From Branchiostoma floridae (lineage: Eukaryota > Chordata > Leptocardii > Amphioxiformes > Branchiostomatidae), in contig NC_049980.1 of assembly GCF_000003815.2 (NCBI RefSeq), positions 25,502,272-25,566,271 on the forward strand: a DNA stretch of 64,000 nt, written 5' to 3'. Within the stretch, counting starts at the first letter, position 1. Each line of letters starts with the position of its first letter. Shown here one piece after another: positions 26,397 through 39,019 of the stretch. The position numbers and the translations under genes are program-made. Under the pieces are notes generated by a model. That model was not told the DNA's origin. It saw nothing but the letters and a program-made list of their open reading frames with translations, and searched no databases.

Positions 26397-29300
26397 ATGC
26401 TGCCAAGGTCAAAGTCACGCGAGACATACCGGGTGCTGAGCGGTCACTGCCCTGACCAGAACTGTCGCGCTAAATTGTTCTTCCCTGCGTGGGACTCCAG
26501 TATAGAGTGTACGGACTGTGGCCAGAGGCACCAGCAGAGCGCCATCCAAAATGTGGAGGAGGTCACCAACCCGGACGTCGCTCTCCACAACATGCTCCGT
26601 AACGTCCTCCTGAGCAACACCAAACCAAAGAAAGGGGCGGACACGGTACGTGTTCTCGGACTCTCCAACTACCAGTGTAAGCTGTTGTCTCCCCTGCTAA
26701 CCCACTACGGGATGGACAAACAGTCGGGGAAAGCAAAACGTCTCAGGGACATGAACCAGCCAGACACATTTGACTGTGTGCTGCTGGGGGATAGAGCCTT
26801 CCAGATTGCGCCCGAACATGTGGAAATAGTCGGCTATGGCCGGGACCGCTCTGGGAGCATGCAGTACCTCCACGACACCTTGGATGCCATGAAGAAGGTA
26901 AATGACAAGGAGGAGCGGCTCATACCCATCCATGCCGATGGGGACGGCCACTGCCTGGTGCATGCCATCTCTCGGGCACTTGTGGGTCGTGAGTTGTTCT
27001 GGCACGCCCTCAGAGAAAACCTCAAGGCTCACTTCATCAAAAATCTGGAGCAGTACAAGGCTCTCTTCCATGACTTTATTGACAGTAATGAATGGGATGA
27101 CATCATAGAGGAGTGTGATCCAGACTTCACACCCAGAGATGGGGAGCCCCTTGGCCTGAGGAACATCCATGTGTTTGGGCTGGCCAACGTTCTCCATCGG
27201 CCCATCATACTGCTAGACTCCCTGGAAGGGCTTCAGAGTTCAGCGGACTACTCTGGCACATTTGTTCCGGGACTGATCCCCCCTGAAAAGTGCAAAGGGA
27301 AGGATGGTGCGCTCAACAAGCCGCTCTGTCTGGCGTGGAGTAGTTCTGGGAGAAACCATTACATCTCTCTTGTGGGCATCCGGGGTCGGCCACTCTGCAA
27401 ACTCCCCATGTGGCTGATCCCCAAGCTGTGGGGCGTCCCGCAGGACTTGTTGACGAAGTACGTTGAGTTTGACAGTGAACAGCGTTGTGCAATCGGAGGA
27501 AGTCGTAGCCTCCCCGAAACCTACATCCAGCGCCTGGCCCGAGCAATGGAGGATGTCTTCATGGAGAAGTACCAGGTCCATCCCTCCGTAGTGTCAGACA
27601 TGCATCACTATGTGTTCAAGAGGACAGGAGTCGTGGGTGTGCAGCCTGAGGTGGTGACTGAAGCCACGCAGAGTGCCATCCGGAATGAGCGGCTCTACCG
27701 CTGTCTGACCTGCGATGCTGTCATGGAATACAGCGTAGGATCTGACCTCCTAAAACGAGGTGGCACACTCTATCAACTTGCAGTCAGGACCCACGGGAAG
27801 CTCCAAGTTGGCAAGAACTACCACTTTCCCCTGCAGAGTCTGATCTGTAAGTATGATCCTGTCAAGGACGTTCTCGTCCCAGACATGAAGATGAGCCGCT
27901 TGACCACCTGCAGCTGGTGTCAGGGAACGTCAGTTCGTCTGGTCTGCCCGGATGGCTCTGTGGTGTACCTGAACGGGGACAGAACCCACACTGCTGCTGA
28001 AAACAGCCAGTGTGGCTGTGGGTTCAAGCACTACTGGGATGGCAAGGAGTATGACAATCTACCTGAGCTGATCCCAGTAACTCTGGAGTGGGGAGGGAAG
28101 ACAATCCAGGAGAAGGTTTACTGGTTCCAGTATGAGACAGACACGTCTTTGAACAGTAATGTATATGAAGTTGCTACAGCTTTGGTACACAAGCACTTTC
28201 CTGGTGAATTTGGCAGTGAGAGACTTGTTAAGTGTGTGGTAGACGTGATTCTACAGCAAACAGCTAAGAAGGAGGTGTACAAACCAGTCTCACTGGAGGG
28301 CATGCCTGGCCATGAAAGAGAAGGGGAACCGAGGCAACAGGATGCTTTAGACCCATCCTCACCATCCAAAATTATCCTTACTGGACATAAGCACAAAACA
28401 ATTCACAAGGAAGAGTTGACAATGAGTGAAGCAGAAAGGATGGTTCAGAGAAAGATCACTGATAAAGCTGCCCACGAACAGAAGAAAAAGTCTGACGAAA
28501 TGGCAAAAAGGAGAGCGGAGAAGGAACTCAAGCAGCTCAAACAACAGCAAGCCGCCGCTCACCAACAGTCAAAACCAGTAGCCAAAGTAGGTCCGATGGT
28601 AACAACCCCTCCTCCCAGGCCATCCACTCCCCCAACAGAGAAGAAAGTGCGGGTCACCACATCAGAGGGCAAGCAAGTCATGCTAACCCTAGCAATATCA
28701 ACAACCTTCCAAGAGTTGCAAGCAAGAATAGCCTCTGAGCTAGGAGTTTCTGAGGACAGACAGCGCATCAGGTATGGGTTTCCGCCCCGACCGCTGGCTC
28801 CTCCCAAGCCGGGTATGGAAGGTGAGCCTGTACCACTGCAGCATGGGGACAAGGTTACTGTAGATGTCTTGCCTCCTCCTGCAGGTGAGGGACAGGAGGA
28901 AGGGGCTGGAGCGGCAGCCAAGGGGGCCCCCATGGCAGTAGCAGGCTCCCCTCGACGTGTGCAGGGGATGGAGGCCAGTGGTGCCTCTGCCAGTCAGGAC
29001 CCAGAGAGTGCCCTGAGAGACCAGCTCATGAACGTGTTAGACCAGCAGCTGGAGAGTAATGCTAGCTCTATAGACCTACAGATTTCCTCCCTCTCGGCCT
29101 TGGCCATGCTCTCGGGGAAGGACCTCTGGAGCTTCGTGCAGACAATGCCACAGCTGTTCTCTCGGGAAGGTGTCTTCACAAAGAAAGTGGGACAAGACCT
29201 AGGGCTGGCGGATGGAAAACACTGCACTTTGCCGAGCTTCCCAGGAAAGACATTTATGTTCAACGGTCAAGCTGGAAGGTTAGAGCTGTGCCTTGAGCCG

Positions 29301-30536
29301 CAAGGGCATTTCCCCATTGGCCCTGGCATTGATGATGTCATCGCTCAGAACAAACAGACACGAGAAGCATATGATCCGAAAGCCTTCAGCCATGTCAAGG
29401 AAGCCTTGCATGTTGGTGGCAGTGGAGTTATCGTTAGTAAGTCTGAGGCCTTGAAAGTGAGAGCATTTGCAGGTAAGGGGCAAACCCTAGGTGGCACCTC
29501 TCAACCCCAACCCTCCACCAGTACTGCTACAGATGTGCCTGCAAGTGCTGCAGTCTTTATACCTGATGTAGTGCAGACTCAGAGTAGTGCAGAGGGAGCT
29601 GTGGCACAGCCACCTGTGGGTACAAAGCCTCAGCCAGTTGCCATGGAAGATGATGACTATTTCCTGGTGGAGTCAGGTGAAGAGGATGAGGGAGAGGAAG
29701 AAATTTCTGACAAAGATGACTCCTTATCAACTATGAAGAAAGCTCCAGGTGTGACTGTGATAGGCAGCGGAGCAGCAGCGGCTACCATGACGACAGAACA
29801 AGAGGCACTCATGGCCAAGTTTGCATTCACAGCCAGTGCTGCAATGCAGGCAGAACAAGAGGTCAACGAACAGGAAGAAGAGATTAAGGACTCAGGGGGT
29901 TTCAGGAAGGTTGAGATTGTGATTGAAGATTCAAAAGAACTTGCAGTTGCCATGGAGACAGATAGGCAAGAGGCCACAGGGGATGATGGGAAGCCATTGG
30001 AGGAGCATTCTGGAAATGTTTCTGAGGAAGTACCCAAAGCATCCGAGACTACTGACAAAAACAAACCAAAGACAACAGAAGCCACTGAATGTACTAGTAT
30101 GGACAGAAGTAGAACTGAGGGGAAAACAGGTGATTTGGATCAAGTTCAGGCTCAAAACGTATTGTTGGAAGAGGATACCTCGCAAGGCACGGAAGTGAAC
30201 AATACCCGAGACAAAGTTGCAGTAGTAGAAGCTGCAAGGACAGAAACAGAAATGATGGACACCAGTGCTGCTGAAAATACTGAAAGGGGAGCAGGTGATA
30301 AACTAGACAGCTCTCCAGAACATGTTGCAGTTGACGTGCCTACACAGGGTGTGCACAGAAGTGAACCAGTGAGTGAGGTCACACAGGCAAGAAACACTAC
30401 TGGGGATCAAAAAGAACCTGAGAAAAAGGACAGTCCCATGGAAGTAGAGCCAGGCAAACAAGCGGCTCAAGAAGGTGATGGAAGACCGTCTGGAGAAGGT
30501 AAAGAAGACGCTGGGGAGGCCATGGACTCCAGCTGA
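26397..30536 (+). CDS. VCPIP1: Deubiquitinating protein VCPIP1 (VCIP135)
   Basis: This OTU-family deubiquitinase works with p97/VCP and p47 in Golgi and ER membrane fusion after mitosis. The whole 1,379-aa protein is coded in one exon. A Cys4 zinc-ribbon-like site is at C18, C23, C38 and C41. The OTU domain follows, with IPIHADGDGHCLVHAISRAL holding the catalytic Cys (C186) and SSGRNHYISL holding the catalytic His (H321). Further cysteine pairs (CLTC, CSWCQG, CGCGFKHYWDG) and a ubiquitin/UBX-like domain (about 748-826, KVRVTTSEGK to GDKVTVDVLP) match the remembered human protein. After about residue 1000 the sequence becomes acidic and Glu/Thr-rich, ending EAMDSS; human is about 1,222 aa, so the tail is longer here. 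The ATG is the first in the exon and directly precedes the conserved zinc-site region. Confidence 0.98.
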   Translation: MLPRSKSRETYRVLSGHCPDQNCRAKLFFPAWDSSIECTDCGQRHQQSAIQNVEEVTNPDVALHNMLRNVLLSNTKPKKGADTVRVLGLSNYQCKLLSPLLTHYGMDKQSGKAKRLRDMNQPDTFDCVLLGDRAFQIAPEHVEIVGYGRDRSGSMQYLHDTLDAMKKVNDKEERLIPIHADGDGHCLVHAISRALVGRELFWHALRENLKAHFIKNLEQYKALFHDFIDSNEWDDIIEECDPDFTPRDGEPLGLRNIHVFGLANVLHRPIILLDSLEGLQSSADYSGTFVPGLIPPEKCKGKDGALNKPLCLAWSSSGRNHYISLVGIRGRPLCKLPMWLIPKLWGVPQDLLTKYVEFDSEQRCAIGGSRSLPETYIQRLARAMEDVFMEKYQVHPSVVSDMHHYVFKRTGVVGVQPEVVTEATQSAIRNERLYRCLTCDAVMEYSVGSDLLKRGGTLYQLAVRTHGKLQVGKNYHFPLQSLICKYDPVKDVLVPDMKMSRLTTCSWCQGTSVRLVCPDGSVVYLNGDRTHTAAENSQCGCGFKHYWDGKEYDNLPELIPVTLEWGGKTIQEKVYWFQYETDTSLNSNVYEVATALVHKHFPGEFGSERLVKCVVDVILQQTAKKEVYKPVSLEGMPGHEREGEPRQQDALDPSSPSKIILTGHKHKTIHKEELTMSEAERMVQRKITDKAAHEQKKKSDEMAKRRAEKELKQLKQQQAAAHQQSKPVAKVGPMVTTPPPRPSTPPTEKKVRVTTSEGKQVMLTLAISTTFQELQARIASELGVSEDRQRIRYGFPPRPLAPPKPGMEGEPVPLQHGDKVTVDVLPPPAGEGQEEGAGAAAKGAPMAVAGSPRRVQGMEASGASASQDPESALRDQLMNVLDQQLESNASSIDLQISSLSALAMLSGKDLWSFVQTMPQLFSREGVFTKKVGQDLGLADGKHCTLPSFPGKTFMFNGQAGRLELCLEPQGHFPIGPGIDDVIAQNKQTREAYDPKAFSHVKEALHVGGSGVIVSKSEALKVRAFAGKGQTLGGTSQPQPSTSTATDVPASAAVFIPDVVQTQSSAEGAVAQPPVGTKPQPVAMEDDDYFLVESGEEDEGEEEISDKDDSLSTMKKAPGVTVIGSGAAAATMTTEQEALMAKFAFTASAAMQAEQEVNEQEEEIKDSGGFRKVEIVIEDSKELAVAMETDRQEATGDDGKPLEEHSGNVSEEVPKASETTDKNKPKTTEATECTSMDRSRTEGKTGDLDQVQAQNVLLEEDTSQGTEVNNTRDKVAVVEAARTETEMMDTSAAENTERGAGDKLDSSPEHVAVDVPTQGVHRSEPVSEVTQARNTTGDQKEPEKKDSPMEVEPGKQAAQEGDGRPSGEGKEDAGEAMDSS

Positions 30537-32648
30537 TAGCAGACAAGGTACTCTCTGGAGTATTTTTTGTAGCTCCTATCTGTAGTCATTGTTGAAAATT
30601 TTTGACAGAAAATTGCTATTACCTGTATATGCGAATCATTTGATGAAATCTAAGAAATGAGGTGTGCAAAAAATCTTAGCACCTGTGTGCCCATCCTAGT
30701 TGATGGATGTGAACTTGGGATTACCCCATAGACTGTCATAAGTACTGTACATCAATAGTCTTATTTGTTTTGTTGTAATGTATGTTGTAATTTCTCATAC
30801 TGTGATATTTCTTTGTTTCTACAGCCACAAAAGCCAAGAGAGGGAAGGCATGCAAACATCCCTGGACACGCTGCTAGTAGGACAAATGTGGAGATTGTGC
30901 TAACTTTTTATGTGCATCTTTTTGTCCCAATCATAAGCCGATTCCTTTAAAAATAGAATGTACAGGAAAGATCATGAAGGCAAATGTTAGAGCTGTGAAT
31001 GCCCTTTTCATGACTGATGAATATGTCAGCTTTTGGGAGTACTCTGCTAACTCTGGCTTAACCCCCTGCCTTCCTATTCTGGATACCTTAAGGGGTACCG
31101 GCAGGACAAAGGTCTTCCTCATGGTTTTCTCTATCATTAAAAGAGTTATACTGGAACTGTAGTGTTTAGACAGCATCTTCATCACAAGTTCATTTTTTGT
31201 AAGATAAACGGATGTCATTAAGTCCCTCTTCAGGAAAGGAAAGCAACCTCAGCATCAACATTAATCTTAAGTTGCCATGTCATATTGCCAAGGAATACTT
31301 TGTCCGTAATTGTGGGCTGCAGCCTTGAAACTAAAGTATAGTAGGGCCCTCGTGCAAAGTTTCAAGGTTTTTGATCTTTTAGGGACTAGCAGTCCTCAAA
31401 TAAAAGTACAAATGTAGGAGGAAGTTTGCCATGTAACTCCACTGGAAATTGCTTAAGGTTGTATTGGACATTGGGCAATTTTCTGATTTTTTTTTATTTA
31501 TTGTACTAGTGACAGTCAGATGTTCTCTACTTCCTCCATTGAATTGTATTAGTTTATGGCCTGCTAAATCTTTTTCAACTTAAAGAGCCAAGGCTGTACA
31601 TGTAGGATCGAGTTTAGATGAAGGAACACGTGCAAACATGTACATTGTCAGCCACCATTACCTGAATATTAATCCAAAGTAAAAACTTAGTTTTGGGGCC
31701 TTTTTATTCATTGCAACATGTTGCATTGACAAGTGTATTTTGTTGTTATTGAGAAGGTTTTGCAGTATTGAAATGTGGTTTGTGAAAAGCAACACATAGG
31801 GCAAGAAGGAAGTACTATATGGTTACAATTACTTACATGCCAAGACAAAACTGTCCTCTTGCAACACTAAAGTCTACATGTACTTGGCTTCAGGATAACT
31901 AGTAACTCTGTTACAATGTAAGTGAAAAATTGCAAGGATATCAACACCAGAAAATATATCATACTGTCCTTTAATGTTAAAAAGCAATGTTACAAATGGT
32001 AAACTTTCGATGCTACATTGTTGATCAATTAACCGAGATTGCCTTGCTTTTTGTACAAAGGAAAGAGGACTATTCACTCTGTTGAAGTCTTCTTATATTC
32101 ATCATAACATCATAGTGGCTATGCTGCATTAAGTGACATGGTACCATACATTTATTCAGATTTGCTACAGAGTAATCAATAACTTGTGTTACTAGGAAAG
32201 CATTACGAATGTTAGACTGTGCACTATTAGAGGTTTATGGATATGTGTAGATGTCAAGTTGAATATTGCATTACAATCATTGAACAGTGAGATTCATTGT
32301 CAGATTGTCAGGGAAAGTATTCCCCTTTAACTAAGGTTTCAAGGCAGAGAAAATGTTACATGTGTGATTGTTAAACTTTCGTTGGGAAGTTTCCTGTTGG
32401 CACATGTTCTGGCTGATTTTTCTATGATTTGTTATGCAAAGGTTCATGGCTAGCAGTATGATTGAGTCATACTTTTCTTAGACTTAGTTTTGCATGCGTA
32501 TTCACCTTAACCATATTCACATACATATTGATTCATTACAAAACATGTCTGTATTGTAAAACCCCAAAATGCTATGATTGAGGGCTTGACTTAAGTGCAT
32601 TCCTCCTTTTCAGGAACACTTTCTCTTGGAGAGGCTTGCAAAAATAAA
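30537..32648 (+). other. VCPIP1 3'UTR
   Basis: Plus-strand AATAAA signals at 31399-31404 and 32643-32648 are the plausible poly(A) sites. GACAAG|GTACTC at about 30547 and a TTTCTACAG acceptor near 30824 could also allow a UTR intron. No other gene is seen. Confidence 0.5.
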
Positions 32649-33047
32649 CAGCAAATGCTTGATATATTGCAGACAGTGTCAAGTGTATGGAGAGGATTAA
32701 AAGGAAAAGTCTTTAGACACTGAAGTGCAGTTCCTTGTGGTCTTGTTATGTGGTGATGCTCTTGTTTGTGAATGGACAAATGGACGAATGCTAGGCTTGT
32801 TGGAAAAATGTCTGGCTGGATTGACTGAGGATGGATGATGGCATGGCACGTTTTTCTTTACTGCAAAAGACAGTTCTGAATATTCTTCCAACTTCAATGT
32901 GTCCTTTCAAACTGCGTCTTGTGGCTTTTCTGTAAAATACAGATAATCAAATTTTAGCACTCAAAAACCATGTCAACGTTTGAACAAGCATGCATTGATG
33001 AAAGTGAGTTCTTGTACATGTACAAAGCTGACCCTGGTTATATCATA

Positions 33048-33147
33048 NNNNNNNNNNNNNNNNNNNNNNNNNNNNNNNNNNNNNNNNNNNNNNNNNNNNN
33101 NNNNNNNNNNNNNNNNNNNNNNNNNNNNNNNNNNNNNNNNNNNNNNN
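33048..33147. other. Assembly gap of 100 N
   Basis: Exactly 100 N, the usual placeholder for a gap of unknown size. It lies 36 bp beyond the stop of the Ig-domain gene, so extra exons of that gene could be hidden here. Confidence 1.
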
Positions 33148-33183
33148 AAGCAGGAATTAAGAACAAGGAACATGTTGCTCCTA

Positions 33184-35372
33184 CTACCCAATGACACTCC
33201 CATCGTTCTCTATTGTGGCATTCTGCGATGTCCATCCAAACGTAGTATGCGCGATGCAGGTGTACTGTCCAAAATCTGCCTCTTGTAGATGATAAATTGA
33301 CAGACGAACATTCATGTAGAGGGAACCATCAGAGTCTGTCCTGTGTGGGTTCGACAGTATGATATAGTTATAATTAAGAGGACAAAAAAAGTTCAATTAG
33401 TAGACTTTGTATGCCGTCTGGAAACAAGACACATATGACCAATGGCCAAGACATGTATTGTGTCTTAAATTTGAACAAGGAGGTTTTTAGCCTCCTTGAT
33501 TTGAACAATTGATTTGAAATCCTGTTTGTAAATCAGTAAGATAGAGGCGCTTTGGGCGAAAGACTTGTTAAGATTTTCTCCAAGCAGATGAGGGAGGTAC
33601 CCCTAAAGAGACATAGAAATTCATGAAACAAGCAAAGACAAACAAAAAAGTCATAAATTTCCTTCCCAGCTGTTGTGAGAGATCGCATACCTGCTGGTGC
33701 GGCGGAGGACCACTCTACTGCTGTTGTTCACGAAGGTGTTGTTCTTGACCCAGTACAGTTGAGGGAAGGTAGCGGGACCCACGACACCATAGGACGCCCT
33801 GCAGACAAACGTGGCGTTTTCGCCCACAACCTTCTGCAGCATGGGCGGATCCACAGGCTCCATGGAGGGCGGTGTGATGGAGGGAGGGTCTGGGGAGAGA
33901 ACCGTGATGGTTTGATACATTCAGAGAGGGTGACTGTTTTCGTTGGAATGGGGCCGATTGCATGCAATTTCTATTCCACGCTTCTTGCATGTGCGTAGAG
34001 GCACTTGAAAAAACATTTCCTAATCTGGTGCGTCTCGTTATAACAACTGTTAATCCACCTACTATTTCAATGCATTGCAATGTCATTGATCTGACATATC
34101 TAGCTTTTTCAATGACACATAACCTGTCTATCAACGTATCTACGCCTTCTACATTGTAGCAAATTGTAGGTCCATTTAATTGATGCCATATGACTGCATG
34201 TGTATCGCTTACTTGTAGCCTCCAGTTGGACATTTCCGACGAATGCGTGGGTCCCGTTCGTCATCTGACAGGTGTATGTACCAGCGTCCTCTTGCCGAAC
34301 TCGTGTGAACTGCAGCTGTTCACCTGCATCTCCGCTCTGTGTGATTTCGTCTGCGGGTGGATTCAGCTTGAGCGGAACGCCCTTGCGGTACCAAGTGGTT
34401 GTGTAACCATCCCAACACTCCGAGAAAGGACATCTGTATCATAATCGAGAAAAAGGGAAGAACGTCAACACACGTGTACATGTCTTTGAAAACAAATCCC
34501 ATTACAAAACTGAGCGACGCATCTCCGTATTCTACTCGAGATTTTACATATAGAACAGATCTATCATCTAAAAGAAATGTCGCACTACCTTAGCACCATT
34601 TGCTCTCCAACCGTTGCTATCTCCCAATGGATCTCCTGTATGTTGGTCTGCCAGTTGTGACAGGCGTCTCCATAGTCACCTGTTCAATGTATATTGCAAT
34701 TGCACTCTGGTTAGTCGAACAATGAGCAGTACATTCTCATGTGAAAACTTATCCTATAAGTACCATCCTCCGTAGTGACCGCTGGCTCAATACTTTCACG
34801 GAGTCCGTGGTTAGCAGACGAAATTATTGAGCCAGTGATCGCTAAGTTAAGAAGAAAACGTATAACTTTAAGTGTCACAAAATTTGCCTTTGATTTGATC
34901 ATATTAATTGAGAGCAGCACCAAGGACGTCATGATAAGACATCCTGTGTTTCAGAGGTCCGAGATTTGTTCAGCGCTGCGTAGGCGTGGAAACTGCCCTA
35001 CCAATATCATTATTGACATTACTACACCCTCCGATCCAGACTGGTCAAGCTGCCTTGCCCACAGTCCTTAGCACCCCCAGTTTGTTCTCTAGTTTCGCAA
35101 CTCAAGAAACAAACGAAAAAAAAAATCGATTAAATGAATTGAAGAGTCCTACTTGATATGATATAACATCATAATAGATATTTAGAGCTGCGGTCATTCT
35201 CTCAACAAAACTTACCGTAATAATCATAATAATCATAGCCGTGATCGTCGGTCGGGGGTACCGGTGAGGGAGCCGCATTAGCCAATAATGCCGCCGACAA
35301 GTTAGGACTCCCTGCCCAGAGGAACATCCAGGCACACATCAGCACACTGCTAGACGTTTTGGCGTTGTACAT
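33184..35372 (-). CDS. IL-1-receptor-like protein with two Ig domains, predicted secreted
   Basis: Five minus-strand exons join in frame: 35216-35372, 34589-34679, 34213-34433, 33691-33889 and 33184-33340, giving 274 aa. The first exon encodes a signal peptide (MYNAKTSSSVLMCAWMFLWA) and a Tyr/Asp-rich linker. The first Ig domain has CHNW, RCPF, TTTWYRKG and EDAGTYTCQMTNGT, a pattern like IL-1 receptor domain 1. The second has VVGENATFVCRASYG, FPQLYWVKNNTFV, LSIYHLQEADFGQYTCIAH, resembling IL-1R domain 3 (WWTANDT type). Several N-glycosylation sites are present. No transmembrane or TIR segment precedes the TAG. A weak donor overlaps the stop (ATTGG|GTAGTA) and the gap lies just beyond, so a longer receptor cannot be excluded. 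Exon structure is well supported; the family name is moderate. Confidence 0.65.
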
Positions 35373-36195
35373 CTGGAGACTCCTGCACAGGAATTACAAG
35401 TGTACTGAAGTTACTTACGAAGTGCTGAGTTGCTGAAGTTCTCGGTTTACGAATCTTGCCGTCGAAAGCCGTTCCCCACATTTTACCACCAACGCTTGAA
35501 CGTACCTGGTATTGTAGTCAACTAAATGTGTTAGCTGATCAATTGTGATGCACTTTTTCTCGGAATAAAAACACGATTGGGTCACACACTAAAGTTGTCC
35601 AGCGGAAGCACGGTACCTGCCCCAGCGCGGTGGGCGGGTAGGTGGGTGGGTGGGCAGGTGTGTACCGAGGACTGGGTGGGGTCCAGAGCTGACGTAAGTA
35701 ATTTTCCATGTCGCATATGAGTGTATCTGGTGACTGATGTGTGGGAAACGTGAGAATAGCGGACGTCGTTCGTAAATAGTTTTATCAAGATGGTAGATCA
35801 ATTACACAAAGTCTTCAACGTCTTCATCGGTACAAAATGTTTGTACTGATGAAGGCTACAGATGGTCGTCGAAACGTTTACTGAAGGAATTAAAGAAGGT
35901 TGTGTAACCAAGGATGTAACGTCCTTGGTGTAACGAAGTAGACTTTGTTCAATAGCGGACATCGGTTTGTCGGTTGACGTTAATTGAAATACCTGAACTA
36001 CAATGAATGGCAGGACTATGAAAAAAGTCTGAGGTTCGTCTGGAAAGAAGTAACGAGAGAGAATTGAAAAAAAACTACGACTACGAACTGCGCCGCAGCA
36101 TTTAAAGGAAACGAAATAAAAGCCTGGCAGTAACTTAAACCTTGAAATGGCTACATTGACCAAACCCAAAGTTGTGATACAAACCTTGTAGTGTT
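35373..36195 (-). other. Upstream region of the Ig gene up to the LINE
   Basis: Noncoding. It contains a small palindrome around 35827-35853 (CATCGGTACAAAATGTTTGTACTGATG) followed by GTCGAAACGTTT, a phrase that also occurs in the palindrome at 57156-57648 as CGAAACGTT. The 14 bases 36182-36195 are the left target duplication of the LINE. Confidence 0.45.
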
Positions 36196-38987
36196 CATGG
36201 AATAATTATGATACATGTAGATGGTTATCAAAAACAACAAGTAACTTTTAACATTCGGGACTTTTTCTTTCATAACAATGTATAGTTTACAGTATGTTAT
36301 AACACAGTAGATCTAGACTGGACTAGAACTATAGTTTACATACTATGGGTTTAACAGTTGTTGTTGCTTTTTATGAGCTTAAAAATTATTATTTAAGTAC
36401 ATAGAAGTAAACATTACAGAACATGAAGTCTGTTTTTGAGTTCACAATTGAAGATGTTAGATAAGTTATGGCCTGAAATTGGCCGTGGGCACTTTCTAGA
36501 AAAAATCCATGTTTTAAAGATAACCCACTTTGCTATAGATATTATTCGTATTCTTTTCTTCAGGATATTTTCGTTTATTGGCTGGTTTACCTTTCCCAGT
36601 ATCATCTCTTCAAAATCAATATAAGGGTTACTGGGGCTAAATGGTACAGAAGTATGTACTAAATTCCACAGGTTAGTTAGCCTTTTACATTCCAGGAACA
36701 TATGTTTATAGTTGTCAACATGACCACTGTCACATAATTTACATACAGGATCAATTACTTGACCATCTTCATCTTGTATTCTCCATTTGCTTAATTTCTC
36801 ACCACATGGTAAAATTTGATGAAGTAGTTTGTAATTAAGCTCTGCTATTTGTGTTTCTTTACATGAAGTTGTGCCTAGCATTTTCCAAATCTTCTTCCAA
36901 TTAAGTGAGTATATATCAAAATGTGTCTGCCATTTCTGTTGGCAGTTTGGAACTATAAATATTTGTAACATAAGGTTTTGGTATATCACAGAAGTTTTTG
37001 GAAAATCTAAGGCTGGTGTTTCTAACGTTTCTCTTTCGATACAACAATTTTTACGTATGGCTCTTTTTACAATGAGCAATTCACACATCCAGTTATGTTT
37101 CTTGGTAAGTTTTCGGAACACCTCTCTGTCACTTATAAAAGTACCATTTTGTAAAATATCCTGTATATAAACAAAACCAGAGTTAATCCAATGTGGGTAC
37201 AAGAGTGTTTTCCCCCCTGATACAATATGCTTGTTTCCCCAGATAATCTGGTTTGTGTCACAATTGCTTTTAGCTTTGTACCATGCATAGATAACTTGCT
37301 TATAAAAGAGGGGTACATTACACAGGTATTTGTCTTCAATGCAACTCATTTGAAACACAAAATTCAAGTCTATATCTAAGGAAGATAAGTAGTGTAAAGG
37401 GATATATCTCCAAGAACCCTTACCATTAAGTAAACGTTTAACCCAAGACGCCAAGAGAGCATCTTTCACACTATGTATGTCTAGCATTTTTAAACCTCCC
37501 TGTTCATAGTTGCCAATGAGAGTTTTCCGTTTAATTTTGTCCTTTTTTCCACTCCACACAAAGTTTAAAAAGGCAGTATTTAGCTCCTTTAACACTATTG
37601 TTGGTGTTGGAAGAATGTTCATTACATATGTTACCTTTGCAGCTGCCAATGCCTTTACAATGGTTATTTTCCCAAATAAAGTAAGATTCCTTTGGCACCA
37701 TGTATTGAGAACTGTTTTAACTTGTTTTACCTTGTCATCCCAGTTTAATTTCATTAGTTGTTCCTTGCTATGACCAAAATTTACACCAAGTGACTTAATT
37801 ACAGAAGGCCATTGGATACCTGCTATTTCATCTTTTCTGTGTTTCCATATACCTAGCCACAGTCCTTTTGTTTTAGCTTTGTTTAAGTTGGATCCAGCCA
37901 CATTAGAGAATGAGCTAAGGCACTCAAGTGTTTCATACAGTGAGTCTTCAGTGGACAAGAAAACAGTGGTATCATCTGCCACCTGGCACATCTTAATTTC
38001 TGCTTCATTTACTGTGACACCTTTGATATTTTGGTTATTTTGTATGCTATAAAATAGGATCTCTGCTACAAGAAGAAACAGTAGCGCACTTAATGGGCAT
38101 CCTTGTCTTATACCCCGCTGCAGTTGTATACTAGCGGCTTTCCAGCCATTGTTGATGACTGAGGCCAGACAGTCAGAATACATGATCTTTACCCAGTTTA
38201 CAAAATTTGGGCCAAAGTTAAATTTCTCTAATACCTTAAACATAAAATTGTGCTCCACACAATCAAATGCTTTCTCAAAATCTATGAATAGTACAATACC
38301 TGTCTTATTTTTGGAGTCACAGAAGTCAATTATATCTTGAATTAATCTAACATTTTGTCCTATGAAACGTCCTTTTATGTAAGCACACTGGTCCTTATTT
38401 ATTAGATCTTTCAGGAGAGGTTTAATTCTATTTGCCATGACAAAAGCAAGTATCTTATAATCGGTATTTAAGAGGCTTATAGGTCTCCAATTGCTAAGTG
38501 ATTCCATGTCTCCATTTTTGTGTATCAATCTTAGTAGGGCCTTTCTGAAGGAGGGTGGTAGTTTTCCTTCACTGAGTGCATTGCAAATAACAGAGTGCAC
38601 TAAAACTCCAATTGAAGGCCAGAACAGTTTGTAAAATTCAGGTGGAAGCCCATCAGGGCCAGGTGTTTTACCTTGTTTCATGCTTGTTACAGCTTCTTCA
38701 CACTCATGTAATGTGATTGGTTTGTCACACTCCTGCTTTTCTTGTTCAGATAGTATGTTTGGAATATTGTGGACAATTGTGGCAACCATGTGGTGTATAT
38801 TGGTTATACATAATAGCCTGTATAAGTACATGAGAGAAATTCTTATATAGACAATGATACTTCTTCCATGCGCATTACCTATTGTGTATTTCACTAGTAC
38901 TTCAAATTACTCCATGTACAATAGTAGCTTAGATACTCTGTTGTTGACAAATGTATTATTTGTTTTACTAATAAAGCCTTGAAAAAA

Positions 38988-39019
<32 letters not shown>

